From: a virus
DNA length: 45,104 nucleotides
Reading direction: 5' to 3' (one strand)
IMG/VR virus record: IMGVR_UViG_3300007555_000011
Coordinates: 1 to 45,104 of that record
The notes beneath the pieces are model-generated. The model was not told where the DNA came from. It was given only the letters and a program-made list of their open reading frames with translations, and made no database searches. Numbering within the stretch: the stretch's first letter is position 1; every line of letters begins with the position of its first letter. Made by a program: the position numbers and the translations under genes. This document shows positions 8,522 to 15,999 of this stretch, in pieces.

Positions 8522-9202
8522 ATGTTCTCTCCAATCAAACCTACTGCAGCGTTCTTTGATACACTAGGTGATTATGTCTACATGTATCGCAGTCGTACCT
8601 TGGGTGCTAGTCCAGCATATGTTGGTAAAGGCACTGGTGGAAGATGTTTAGCCCACCTGAAAGACAAGGGTTATAGTATTGACGATTGCGTCATTGTAGC
8701 AAGAAACCTTGAGAAATTTAAACTGGATGAAAAGGATGCTTCGTTTGTCCTTGAGTCTTACTTGATAGCACATTGGTTGCCAGAAGACAACTCCGTCTCT
8801 GGTCATTATAAGGATTGTTTTGTTATGGCAGATTTATCTAAATTGTTTGGTTCGTATGTTGACAGCCAGCGTAATATGTTCTCTGAGATCTCGGATCTCG
8901 TTCTATCTAACACTGAAGTTTTTACCAATATTGGCTACACCGAGACTCGTGCATCGTCTTACATTATTGAGACTCCTGCGAAAGATAATATATACTTTGG
9001 CATTAAGGTTCAAACCAAAGACCCGCAGATCATTTGTTATGTGAAAGCAAATGGTGATAAGTATTTCAAAGCACTTGTTGCTAAGTGTAATGAAGTGCTC
9101 AGCGAGTACACGCTTGATTCAAAGTCTAACAAGAATCAAATAAACTTCCAAGTTGAATCGCTTGAAGAAGCGATGGAACTCTGGACATCATTCGCAGGGT
9201 AA
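8522..9202 (+). CDS. GIY-YIG nuclease domain protein (LEM3-like)
   Basis: A 226-residue protein with a GIY-YIG-type N-terminal domain. YVY (18-20) and YVG (33-35) replace the canonical triplets, with KGTGGR ending at R41, H45, and the metal-binding Glu at about 78 in VLESYL. This arrangement is like the LEM-3 subgroup. The C-terminal half is unrecognised. It begins directly after the gene 44 stop, where T4 has gene 62, as expected for a mobile homing-type nuclease. A repair or host-DNA degradation role is also possible. Confidence 0.7.
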   Translation: MFSPIKPTAAFFDTLGDYVYMYRSRTLGASPAYVGKGTGGRCLAHLKDKGYSIDDCVIVARNLEKFKLDEKDASFVLESYLIAHWLPEDNSVSGHYKDCFVMADLSKLFGSYVDSQRNMFSEISDLVLSNTEVFTNIGYTETRASSYIIETPAKDNIYFGIKVQTKDPQIICYVKANGDKYFKALVAKCNEVLSEYTLDSKSNKNQINFQVESLEEAMELWTSFAG

Positions 9203-9206
9203 TGTA

Positions 9207-9734
9207 ATGAAAGTTAAAATCGGTAAATATCCTACTTGGCGTTGGTATCATAACTATTTGCATGATTGGTTTGGTTATGCTCCTACTCCAAAGGTTAAAG
9301 TGAAGATCCATAACTACGATACGTGGAGCATGGACACTACACTAGCTCATATTATTATCCCTATGCTGAAACAGCTTAAAGACACAAAGCATGGTGTCCC
9401 ATTGGTCGACGACGAAGATATGGCTGAGGGTGTATATGAGGCTGCATGGAGAAAAGATGCTGATATGGAAAGACGATGGGAGTATGTCATTGGTGAGATG
9501 ATCTTTGCTTTCGAGTCTAAACTAAATGATTGGGAAGATAAGTATTCTACTGGCGAGATCGATTATGATAGCATTCCAGTTATAGGTAAAGATGGAACCG
9601 AGATTGGATACACTTGGGAAAAGGGTGAAGGTCATACTTACAAGTTAGATCTTGAAGGTTTAAAATTAGAACAAGATCGTATTGCAAATGGCTTCATGTT
9701 GTTCGGCAAATACTATCAAAGTTTATGGGATTGA
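9207..9734 (+). CDS. Conserved phage protein of unknown function
   Basis: 175 residues, starting MKVKIGKYPTWRW. The segments IHNYDTWSMDTTLAHIIIPM and KHGVPLVDDEDM are very like a protein family seen in many T4-like and other phages. No enzyme motif is recognised. An in-frame start at 9153 exists but would lie inside the GIY-YIG gene. Confidence 0.6.
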   Translation: MKVKIGKYPTWRWYHNYLHDWFGYAPTPKVKVKIHNYDTWSMDTTLAHIIIPMLKQLKDTKHGVPLVDDEDMAEGVYEAAWRKDADMERRWEYVIGEMIFAFESKLNDWEDKYSTGEIDYDSIPVIGKDGTEIGYTWEKGEGHTYKLDLEGLKLEQDRIANGFMLFGKYYQSLWD

Positions 9735-9735
9735 A

Positions 9736-10164
9736 ATGAGAATAGAAATTGGTAAAACATATAAGTTAAGCCCTAAAGAGAATGGGTGCTTCTGCACAAC
9801 AGAGACATATGCTCGTGATGCTGAGATTGTTGTTCTAGAGAGTGTATGGCAAACTGGCTCGATTGAAGTTACTCCGCAGACCGAAGATGAGATTGCTTTG
9901 ATGAATCTTATAAGTAATGGTGGCGGTGATTGTGATTTAGATCCAGATGCGGTGTTTGAGGAATGGGAAAATATGTCTTGCTTTGAGAGCGTTTCAGAGG
10001 TGTTCCTTACTGAAGGATGGTGGGAAGAAGATAATCGAAAGCATATCACCAGTCTATATGAAGCGTCTGGTAATATGGTTATGTTTGACCTTGAAGAGAA
10101 TGGATATGAATTGTCTGGCAATGAATGCCTTTTGACTGGGACTCTTAATGTGGTGGAAGTATGA
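9736..10164 (+). CDS. Unknown protein, paralogue of the gene at 21845
   Basis: 142 residues, acidic. The N-terminus MRIEIGKTYKLSPK followed by CFCTTETY matches the gene at 21845 (VGKTYSVSP, then CFVETETF). Both continue with a beta-rich segment containing TGSIEVTPQ or NGTVNVIPQ. It overlaps the next gene by 4 bp (ATGA). Function unknown. Confidence 0.6.
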   Translation: MRIEIGKTYKLSPKENGCFCTTETYARDAEIVVLESVWQTGSIEVTPQTEDEIALMNLISNGGGDCDLDPDAVFEEWENMSCFESVSEVFLTEGWWEEDNRKHITSLYEASGNMVMFDLEENGYELSGNECLLTGTLNVVEV

Positions 10165-10874
10165 TACCCAAAATAATACACCAAATATGGTTGGGTGGTG
10201 GAAGATTAAGCGCAGAGCAAAAGTATTGGCAATCAACATGGAAGAAGCATAATCCAGAATGGGAATTTATTGTCTGGGATGAGAATGCTCTACGTGTAGC
10301 TAGGCTTGATGGGTTTTTGTTCAAGAACTCATATATAGCTGAATATGCGACATCTTTGGCTGAAGTGTCTGATTTGTTGAGATATGAGATACTGTTTAGA
10401 TATGGTGGAGTTTATACTGATATTGATTATGAATGTCTGAAGCCTATTGATGATCTTATGAGTGGAAAGAGTTTTGTTGCTGGGGCTGAGAGCGATCAAT
10501 ATATGTGTAATGCGTTCATAGCCTCGGCAAAGGGTGGTGTCGAGATGCACGACCTTGTTGAGAGTTGTTATGCCCGACACCAGTACATCAAAGAAACCCA
10601 AGCCCAAGCTGACATTGATGATGAAGGATTTGTGTACCCTGCGCAAAAGAAATATGGTACAGTATTTTTCAGCGACATTGCAGGATATGAAAAGGCTGTT
10701 CCGCGTGAACTGTTATATCCATATCTCTGGGATGAGATGGATAGAAGGAATGAAGACTTTGCTGAAACATGCCCTGACGCATATGCAGTCCACCATTGGG
10801 CATCATCATGGCATCAGGAAGAAGATTATAACGACCACTGCAACAAAACCCCTATAGGATGGAAATATGAATAG
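10161..10874 (+). CDS. Glycosyltransferase with DXD motif (GT32/OCH1-like)
   Basis: A 237-residue protein. The start IPKIIHQIWLGGG, the segment SDLLRYEILFRYGGVYTDID with DxD at D87-D89, and a C-terminal HHWASSW are typical of the family Gly_transf_sug, which transfers sugars from nucleotide sugars in capsule and mannan synthesis. No signal peptide or membrane segment, so it should act in the cytoplasm. Acceptor unknown. Confidence 0.85.
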   Translation: MIPKIIHQIWLGGGRLSAEQKYWQSTWKKHNPEWEFIVWDENALRVARLDGFLFKNSYIAEYATSLAEVSDLLRYEILFRYGGVYTDIDYECLKPIDDLMSGKSFVAGAESDQYMCNAFIASAKGGVEMHDLVESCYARHQYIKETQAQADIDDEGFVYPAQKKYGTVFFSDIAGYEKAVPRELLYPYLWDEMDRRNEDFAETCPDAYAVHHWASSWHQEEDYNDHCNKTPIGWKYE

Positions 10875-11460
10875 TGTGATATATGACTTTGAAACATTAA
10901 GTCAAGATATGGTGAATGGTGTTGCTGTTAGCTTGGCTGTTCTCCAGTATGACGATAAGAGATTCCTGAAGAATCCATACACCTATGAAGAGCTACTTGA
11001 TGACACTCATATGATTAAGTTTGATGTTGCTGAGCAGGTTAAACTTGGACGCAACATCCAGAAGAGCACTTTGGCTTGGTGGAAGAATCAGCCCAAAGAA
11101 GCGCAAGCGTTACTAGCTCCATCGCCGCTTGACAAATCAGTCAAAGAGTTGTATAATTGGTTCTGTGCTAAACTTGATGTAGCGCCAGTAAGAAAGGTCT
11201 GGACACGAGGCAACTCATTTGATCCTATCTTTCTGCGGACATTACTTGCGCACTCTGGCGAGAAAGATCCGTTTGACTGGTGGTTGATTCGAGATACTCG
11301 ATCATTCATTGAGGGTTTATCATATGGCTCGCCTCTGAAGAATTCGTTTATACCTGAAGAGTTAGCCGACAAATTCGTGGGTCACGATCCACGCCATGAT
11401 ATTGTTATGGATGTTATGCGCATGCAAAAGCTCATTGACATCGTTGCAGGAGACGAATAA
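10867..11460 (+). CDS. dexA: DexA-like 3'-5' exonuclease
   Basis: A 197-residue DnaQ-fold exonuclease resembling T4 DexA. The acidic residues sit in DFET (D7, E9), GNSFDP (D119) and HDPRHD (H173-D178), matching the DEDD pattern. T4 DexA degrades DNA from 3' ends. It overlaps the upstream glycosyltransferase by 8 bp and shares one base with the next gene. Confidence 0.8.
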   Translation: MNSVIYDFETLSQDMVNGVAVSLAVLQYDDKRFLKNPYTYEELLDDTHMIKFDVAEQVKLGRNIQKSTLAWWKNQPKEAQALLAPSPLDKSVKELYNWFCAKLDVAPVRKVWTRGNSFDPIFLRTLLAHSGEKDPFDWWLIRDTRSFIEGLSYGSPLKNSFIPEELADKFVGHDPRHDIVMDVMRMQKLIDIVAGDE

Positions 11461-11693
11461 TGAAAGACCGTTTTGATTTGGAAGCTGCTATAATGAATTG
11501 TTGGAATGTAGTTGATGACACTAAACTCATGGCAGAAATGATTGTCGACACTGATATGTATAAGGGACTTGATCCTAAACACCAAGACCAATTGAGCAAT
11601 CAATTGACAGGTATAGGCGACTTATATGAGTTGAGGTTCCAGAAATTATGGAACACATTCTTACAGTTCAACAAATTGGATGATTACTCATAA
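11460..11693 (+). CDS. Small conserved phage protein
   Basis: A 77-residue helical protein with FDLEAAIMNCWNVVDD near the start, a pattern repeated in many large phages. No function is known. It is tightly coupled to dexA and gene 62 by one-base overlaps. Confidence 0.6.
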   Translation: MKDRFDLEAAIMNCWNVVDDTKLMAEMIVDTDMYKGLDPKHQDQLSNQLTGIGDLYELRFQKLWNTFLQFNKLDDYS

Positions 11694-12097
11694 TGGCAAA
11701 AGCAAATCCGTTCGACTACATCAATGCTATCAACAGTTCCAAGGTCGACTTGATGACTGGTACTGCTAACGACCAACTTGCTGAGAAAGGTTATGATCCA
11801 TTCTTAACAAACCGTGCGTTGTCATATCATACGGACACAATCGCTCTTGCTAATGAAATGAACACACGCCACTATCTAGATAAGAAGCCGCAGTTTCAGT
11901 TTTTTATAAATACTGTTAGACCCAAAAAGCGTTATGCTAAATGGGAAAAGAAGCAGAAAGATAGTGACGTGGCGTGTGTCAAAGAATATTATGGATACAG
12001 CGATATTAAAGCCCACCAAGCCCTCACCATTCTTACTGCTGACCAAATCAGTGATATAAAAACAAGAATGGATAAGGGTGGGAAACATGCTGGATAG
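11693..12097 (+). CDS. 62: Clamp loader small subunit (gp62-like)
   Basis: A 134-residue protein of the short gp62 type seen in cyanophage-like T4 relatives (T4 gp62 is 187 aa). NPFDYINAINSSK near the start, then YDPFLTNRALSYHTDT, ANEMNTRHYLDKK, RPKKRYAKW and EYYGYSDIKA. It forms the clamp loader with gp44. It precedes regA as in T4, but is separated from gene 44 by six genes. Confidence 0.85.
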   Translation: MAKANPFDYINAINSSKVDLMTGTANDQLAEKGYDPFLTNRALSYHTDTIALANEMNTRHYLDKKPQFQFFINTVRPKKRYAKWEKKQKDSDVACVKEYYGYSDIKAHQALTILTADQISDIKTRMDKGGKHAG

Positions 12098-12476
12098 TCT
12101 GGTGGAAGTAGTATTAAAGGATGATGACGATTTTCTGAAGATCCGCGAAACACTCACACGCATTGGCGTGGCTTCACATAAAAACAAAACACTGTATCAA
12201 TCATGTCATATCTTGCATAAGCAGGGTAAGTATTACATCGTACACTTTAAAGAGCTGTTCGCATTAGACGGCAAGCCAAGTAACTTTGGCATTGAAGATA
12301 TCGGCAGACGTAATACAATCGCAAATTTACTAGCTGAATGGGGTTTGATTAAGTTAGTGGATGCGGAGAAGAGCAAAGAGCCAATCGCCCCATTAAACCA
12401 AATTAAAGTCCTTCCATATAAAGAGAAAGACGAGTGGGCATTGGAAACTAAGTATAACATCGGCAAGAAATTCTAA
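12087..12476 (+). CDS. regA: RegA translational repressor
   Basis: A 129-residue homologue of T4 RegA (122 aa), which binds start regions of early mRNAs. Matching blocks: FLKIRETLTRIGVASHK, LYQSCHILHKQGKYYIVHFKE, and the C-terminal KYNIG. I use the ATG at 12087, overlapping gene 62 by 11 bp, because this start aligns with the T4 N-terminus. Confidence 0.92.
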   Translation: MLDSLVEVVLKDDDDFLKIRETLTRIGVASHKNKTLYQSCHILHKQGKYYIVHFKELFALDGKPSNFGIEDIGRRNTIANLLAEWGLIKLVDAEKSKEPIAPLNQIKVLPYKEKDEWALETKYNIGKKF

Positions 12477-12495
12477 ACACACAAAAGAGTATATT

Positions 12496-12864
12496 ATGAG
12501 TAATTATGAAAAAGTTAAAGATTTTATGAACACGTTTGGACAAGAAGTGAAGTCTGATCCCGATTGGGCTGGGGACGATATTGCGGATCTTCGTATTGAG
12601 TTGATTGCTGAAGAGCTACAAGAATTGTGTGAGGCTGTTGATCAAAAAGACATGGCTGAGATAGCTGATGCTCTTACTGACCTGTTGTATGTTGTCTATG
12701 GTGCTGGCGCTGCATATGGCATTGATCTAGACGCAACATTCAGTGAAGTTCATGAATCAAATATGAGCAAGCTGGGTGAAGATGGCAGTCCTATCTATCG
12801 TGAAGACGGTAAAGTATTAAAAGGTCCAAATTACTGGGCACCAAACATGAACAAATTTGTATAG
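12496..12864 (+). CDS. MazG-like nucleotide pyrophosphohydrolase
   Basis: A 122-residue all-alpha NTP pyrophosphohydrolase. Metal-binding acidic residues follow the family pattern: E39, E40 and E43 in EELQE, then E55 and D58 in EIADAL, with D62 after. The SNMSKL segment near the end is typical of the family. Phage MazG-like enzymes are thought to trim non-canonical nucleotides or affect alarmone pools. Confidence 0.8.
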   Translation: MSNYEKVKDFMNTFGQEVKSDPDWAGDDIADLRIELIAEELQELCEAVDQKDMAEIADALTDLLYVVYGAGAAYGIDLDATFSEVHESNMSKLGEDGSPIYREDGKVLKGPNYWAPNMNKFV

Positions 12865-12872
12865 GTTGACGT

Positions 12873-13337
12873 ATGAAACTAAGTAAAAATTTCTCATTGG
12901 CTGAATTCACAAAGAGCCAGACAGCAGAACGTAAAGGCATTGACAACACACCAAGCGGTGAACACTTAGAAGCAGCCGTGACATTGTTTGAAAATGTAGT
13001 GCAAAAGGTTCGCGATCATTTTGGTCCAACTGTATTGAATAGTGGTTATCGTGGTGAAGAGCTGAACGAAGCAGTTGGCGGCAGTTCAAAGTCACAACAC
13101 TGTAAAGGTCAGGCAGCAGACATTGAAGTTCCAGGAGTTCCGAACTATGAGCTCGCCACGTGGATTGAAGACAACTGCGACTTTGATCAGCTGATCCTTG
13201 AGTTCTATACATCAGGTATCCCCGACTCAGGATGGGTTCATGTATCATATGTGAGTTCAGAAGATAACCGCAAGAGCGTCTTAACAGCCGCTCGCGTAGA
13301 CGGCAAGACCCACTACAGCGTTGGTCTGACCGAATAA
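12873..13337 (+). CDS. M15-family peptidase (possible endolysin)
   Basis: A 154-residue protein of the M15A type (D-Ala-D-Ala carboxypeptidase or endopeptidase fold). Zinc ligands are visible: H76 in SQHCKG, D83 in AADIEVPG, H123 in GWVHVSY. No signal peptide, as in holin-dependent endolysins. It could cut host peptidoglycan at lysis, though spanins and other lysis candidates lie 27 kb away. Confidence 0.8.
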   Translation: MKLSKNFSLAEFTKSQTAERKGIDNTPSGEHLEAAVTLFENVVQKVRDHFGPTVLNSGYRGEELNEAVGGSSKSQHCKGQAADIEVPGVPNYELATWIEDNCDFDQLILEFYTSGIPDSGWVHVSYVSSEDNRKSVLTAARVDGKTHYSVGLTE

Positions 13338-13347
13338 CCTGTCCCCT

Positions 13348-13374
13348 CCTGCTCGCTCTACTCGGGCGAGCAGG
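13348..13374 (+). terminator. GC-rich terminator hairpin
   Basis: CCTGCTCGC (13348-13356) pairs perfectly with GCGAGCAGG (13366-13374) around a 9-nt loop. The following tract CTCTCTAAGTTG is only weakly T-rich. Confidence 0.6.
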
Positions 13375-13428
13375 CTCTCTAAGTTGTTGATTTTACAGCA
13401 TATACAAAAAAGTTCTTAAAACTCTCCT

Positions 13429-13449
13429 CTTATTCCAAATCGGTATAAG
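13429..13449. promoter_or_regulatory. Dyad element, copy 2 (possible operator)
   Basis: Arms CTTATTCC and GGTATAAG around AAATC; 7 of 8 positions pair. Its centre is 18 bp upstream of the -35 box at 13457, one helical turn closer than copies 1 and 3. Confidence 0.55.
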
Positions 13450-13456
13450 AAAGTGG

Positions 13457-13485
13457 TTGTCGCCAGCCCAAAATAGCGGTATAAT
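13457..13485 (+). promoter_or_regulatory. Early-type promoter for the 13516 gene
   Basis: TTGTCG, 17 bp, TATAAT. The leader has TGATGAGAGAG before the ATG. Confidence 0.7.
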
Positions 13486-13515
13486 GGCTTCCTAAATTGA
13501 TGAGAGAGAAACCCT

Positions 13516-13731
13516 ATGACTGTTATGAATATCACGCCTGAAGTAATGATTCTTAAAAATGACGATGCTAAGTTCGAAACTGTCGTTGCTATTAAGTTTG
13601 GAAACAAGCTGATTCAGCAGTCGTTTATCTCTGATACGGTTGATGGAATGGTCAGTATTCTAACTGATCTTGTTCCAGATATAGCCGAGCATTTTAACCT
13701 AAAGTTAGTGGTAGAGGAGAATTTACTATGA
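13516..13731 (+). CDS. Small unknown protein
   Basis: 71 residues, mixed alpha/beta, no recognised motif. It has a strong promoter and a GAGAGAG ribosome-binding site, and its stop overlaps the next start (ATGA), so it is very likely translated. A second ATG three codons in is possible. Confidence 0.55.
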   Translation: MTVMNITPEVMILKNDDAKFETVVAIKFGNKLIQQSFISDTVDGMVSILTDLVPDIAEHFNLKLVVEENLL

Positions 13732-13901
13732 ATACAAGACCAGTCACTGCCGCCAAAGCTCCTGAACTGGAGGCTCGTATAGCGAAAGCTATTCAAGAAA
13801 ACACCTGCCCTCACACAACTGATGCTGACATCAGATACTTTGAAACCGAAGAATACAACGAAAGAACTAAAAGTTATAACGATTATTCCAAATCGGTATA
13901 A
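13728..13901 (+). CDS. Small unknown protein
   Basis: 57 residues, MNTRPVTAAKAPELEARIAK at the start. It begins at an ATGA overlap and has GGTAGAGGAG upstream. Its last codons and stop lie inside dyad copy 3. No family recognised. Confidence 0.45.
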   Translation: MNTRPVTAAKAPELEARIAKAIQENTCPHTTDADIRYFETEEYNERTKSYNDYSKSV

Positions 13902-13902
13902 G
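13882..13902. promoter_or_regulatory. Dyad element, copy 3 (possible operator)
   Basis: Arms ATTATTCC and GGTATAAG around AAATC. The last 20 of its 21 bases are identical to copy 2. Its centre is 28 bp upstream of the -35 at 13920. Confidence 0.5.
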
Positions 13903-13919
13903 AAACCTCAAAATAGTTG

Positions 13920-13948
13920 TTGTCTTCCCCTGACATATGCCGTATAAT
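13920..13948 (+). promoter_or_regulatory. Early-type promoter
   Basis: TTGTCT, 17 bp, TATAAT, with AAAATAGTTG upstream as at 2349. It drives the very short gene at 13980 and those after it. Confidence 0.7.
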
Positions 13949-13979
13949 GGGTTCTTAAATAAATGAATGAGAGAATATT

Positions 13980-14054
13980 ATGCCTGTTTTAAGATTTCTG
14001 TTTCAATTTGCCATTATCATCGCTGTTGCTGTATTATCACTACAATACCTATAG
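13980..14054 (+). CDS. 24-residue hydrophobic peptide
   Basis: MPVLRFLFQFAIIIAVAVLS and four more residues: a single predicted membrane helix with one Arg near the start. It is the first start codon after a strong promoter and GAGAGAA sequence. It could be a membrane microprotein or a leader that sets translation of the next gene. Confidence 0.5.
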   Translation: MPVLRFLFQFAIIIAVAVLSLQYL

Positions 14055-14063
14055 GATTATATT

Positions 14064-14339
14064 ATGAGTAAAGTTACTTCTGCTATCGCGTCTATTATGA
14101 CTATTGATAATACATCTGACTTGAATGCTATTATTGATGCTGTCAAATTAAAGCAAAAATCTCTTCGTAAAGCCAAATCTGTAGTCATCAAGTCTGCGCT
14201 CGGTGAGGGTTCTAAAGTCTTCATCCCTAGTGAGAGTATGAACGCTGTTGTTGTTAAAGTTAATAGAACCAAAGCCATCGTTGAGACTGCTGCTGGTCAG
14301 CGCTGGAACGTCCCTTTGACTATGCTTGCAAAAGCGTAG
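14064..14339 (+). CDS. Small protein with KOW/SH3-like C-terminus
   Basis: A 91-residue protein. The N-terminal half is helical. The C-terminal half has GSKVFIPSESMNAVVVKVNR, then RWNVPLTML, a pattern shared by small phage proteins with a KOW- or SH3-like barrel that may bind nucleic acid. AGGAT precedes the ATG. Function unknown. Confidence 0.55.
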   Translation: MSKVTSAIASIMTIDNTSDLNAIIDAVKLKQKSLRKAKSVVIKSALGEGSKVFIPSESMNAVVVKVNRTKAIVETAAGQRWNVPLTMLAKA

Positions 14340-14374
14340 TCTCCATCCCCTTTCTTTTATTATTGAGGTCTACT

Positions 14375-14602
14375 ATGAATATTAATATCCCCACTACTGA
14401 AGAAAAAGCAATTGCCCGAAATGCCGTGGAAGCTCTGTATGCTGAGTTGAAAGAAGATGACAGTCCCGCTTATGCTGCTGGCTACTTGGTGGGTATGCTG
14501 ATCAGCATTGCTGCCGATTATCCTGATGTCGTTGAGACTGTTATCCGCCACACTGAGCATGCCCGTGATTTAAATGAGGCTAAACTGAGTGAAGCTGTAT
14601 GA
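14375..14602 (+). CDS. Small helical unknown protein
   Basis: 75 residues, helical and acidic. The ATG at 14375 follows TTGAGG; an in-frame TTG at 14363 is less likely. Its stop overlaps the next start (ATGATG). Confidence 0.5.
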   Translation: MNINIPTTEEKAIARNAVEALYAELKEDDSPAYAAGYLVGMLISIAADYPDVVETVIRHTEHARDLNEAKLSEAV

Positions 14603-15051
14603 TGTATGTTGAAACTGTAGGATGTCACAGGAACAAAGATCACGTCGAGTTGTATCTATATCTTATGGCTAGGAAGCTGAAGATCAATCGCCTGAGTCGA
14701 CCTGTGACTGTGCACTTCAAAGGCACTTTAGATAATGATGCTCAAGGACTCTGTGTCGGCGATAAGAAAGAAGTTGACATCAGTATCGCCACAAAGGATC
14801 AACCATTTATGATGCAGATGCAAGCACTGGCTCATGAGATGGTTCACGCTAAACAGTTTCTTCGTGGGGAGTTATCCTCGACTGGCGTGTGGAAGTGGAA
14901 AGGTCGAAACGCTAACAACTTCCAGTATAAAAATCAGCCATGGGAAAAGGAAGCATATCGCTTGGAGCGAGAATTGTTTCTTGATTGCTGGCCATGGGCG
15001 CTGGAACTTAATGAACTTAATCGGTATAAGAAAATAGCTGAGGTAGAATAG
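14599..15051 (+). CDS. SprT-like zinc metallopeptidase fold protein
   Basis: A 150-residue protein with HEMVH at 79-83 and a later WEKEAYRLE stretch offering a third ligand, as in SprT-like or related zincins. No signal peptide, so cytoplasmic. SprT/Spartan proteins clear DNA-protein crosslinks; a similar role for this phage protein is a guess. Confidence 0.65.
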   Translation: MMYVETVGCHRNKDHVELYLYLMARKLKINRLSRPVTVHFKGTLDNDAQGLCVGDKKEVDISIATKDQPFMMQMQALAHEMVHAKQFLRGELSSTGVWKWKGRNANNFQYKNQPWEKEAYRLERELFLDCWPWALELNELNRYKKIAEVE

Positions 15052-15216
15052 ATGAATGCTCTTCAATTAGGTTTAGGTTTGTTCATAATGTATGGTGCTG
15101 TCGGTTCGTTGGAAACTGGAGAGATAAGTTTCGGACATGGTGCGATACTAGGAATGCTAGGATGTGTGTTAGCTCTGGACGCTGCTTTAAAGGTTAATTT
15201 CGCCCAGAGGGATTAA
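15052..15216 (+). CDS. Small membrane protein
   Basis: 54 residues, starting MNALQLGLGLFIMYGAVGSL, with a second hydrophobic Gly/Leu-rich segment, so perhaps two membrane helices. It begins directly after the preceding stop codon with GAGGTAGA upstream. No family recognised. Confidence 0.5.
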   Translation: MNALQLGLGLFIMYGAVGSLETGEISFGHGAILGMLGCVLALDAALKVNFAQRD

Positions 15217-15263
15217 AATGCATATGATGTAGTGTGTTAACGTGTCGATTGAGATTCCCATAT

Positions 15264-15271
15264 TATAAATA
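15264..15271 (+). promoter_or_regulatory. T4-type late promoter box
   Basis: TATAAATA, the T4 late consensus, in a non-coding gap 57 bp before the exported protein gene at 15328. Late transcription in T4-like phages uses a phage sigma factor and the sliding clamp. Confidence 0.65.
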
Positions 15272-15327
15272 TAATTCGATAAAGGTAAAATATCGTAAAA
15301 TAATAAAAAAAAATGGGATTCAATATC

Positions 15328-15999
15328 ATGCGCAAGGCTGCACTTATATTGTTGTGTCTGACATTCTTCTCATCGGCTTATGCCCAAGACGACGAGACTA
15401 ACGACCAAAACGGAGACCTGAATACAAATACTCAGGACTCAACTGTCAACTCAAATAATACAACAACATCAAATAGCCAGACTACGCAAAACGTTGGCGC
15501 TGGCGCTGGTTCGCCTACTCCACCACCAACCGCAATATCCCCATCATTGATGTCGTCAGGTAATGACACCTGCCTCAAGAGCAAAAGCGTTGCGCTCCAG
15601 ATGGATATTCTCGGTCTTAGTGGTGGTGGATACAAACAAGATGAAGAATGTAATAGACGAAAAGATGCGAAAGTATTAAAGGATCTGGGTATGTCGATCG
15701 CCGCAGTTGCGCGAATGTGTCAGAATCTAGAGAACTGGAAAGCAATGTTTTCAGCAGGGACACCATGTCCTGTCTTGGTGAACGGAAAGATGATCTTCGG
15801 TAAGAATGCACTGATCGCTATGAAAAGGCGACCAGAACTATACATTCCTGACTATAATGAAAAGACTAAGTTTGGTAAATTAAAAAACCAAGAAACATAT
15901 AACTCTTTACTCGGGATAGGAGTAACAATAGATGAAGAAGAAACTATTGATGGTGGCGGTCTTAGCGTGTCTGAGCGTTTCCGCACAAAGTCAGATTGA
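15328..15999 (+). CDS. Exported protein of unknown function
   Basis: A 223-residue protein with a clear Sec signal peptide (MRKAALILLCLTFFSSAYAQ), then an Asn/Thr/Gln/Ser-rich low-complexity stretch (about residues 21-60). The cysteine-containing domain has DTCLKSKSV, DEECNRRKD, RMCQN and GTPCPV. It should be periplasmic or secreted. I use the second ATG; the one at 15313 has no ribosome-binding site and would bury the signal peptide. It overlaps the next gene by 68 bp. Possibly a host-envelope or virion accessory protein. Confidence 0.6.
   Translation: MRKAALILLCLTFFSSAYAQDDETNDQNGDLNTNTQDSTVNSNNTTTSNSQTTQNVGAGAGSPTPPPTAISPSLMSSGNDTCLKSKSVALQMDILGLSGGGYKQDEECNRRKDAKVLKDLGMSIAAVARMCQNLENWKAMFSAGTPCPVLVNGKMIFGKNALIAMKRRPELYIPDYNEKTKFGKLKNQETYNSLLGIGVTIDEEETIDGGGLSVSERFRTKSD

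Noticed and set aside
11905-11912. TATAAATA within gene 62
   Set aside because: Inside a conserved coding region (QFFINTVRPKKR), with no late-type gene start nearby.
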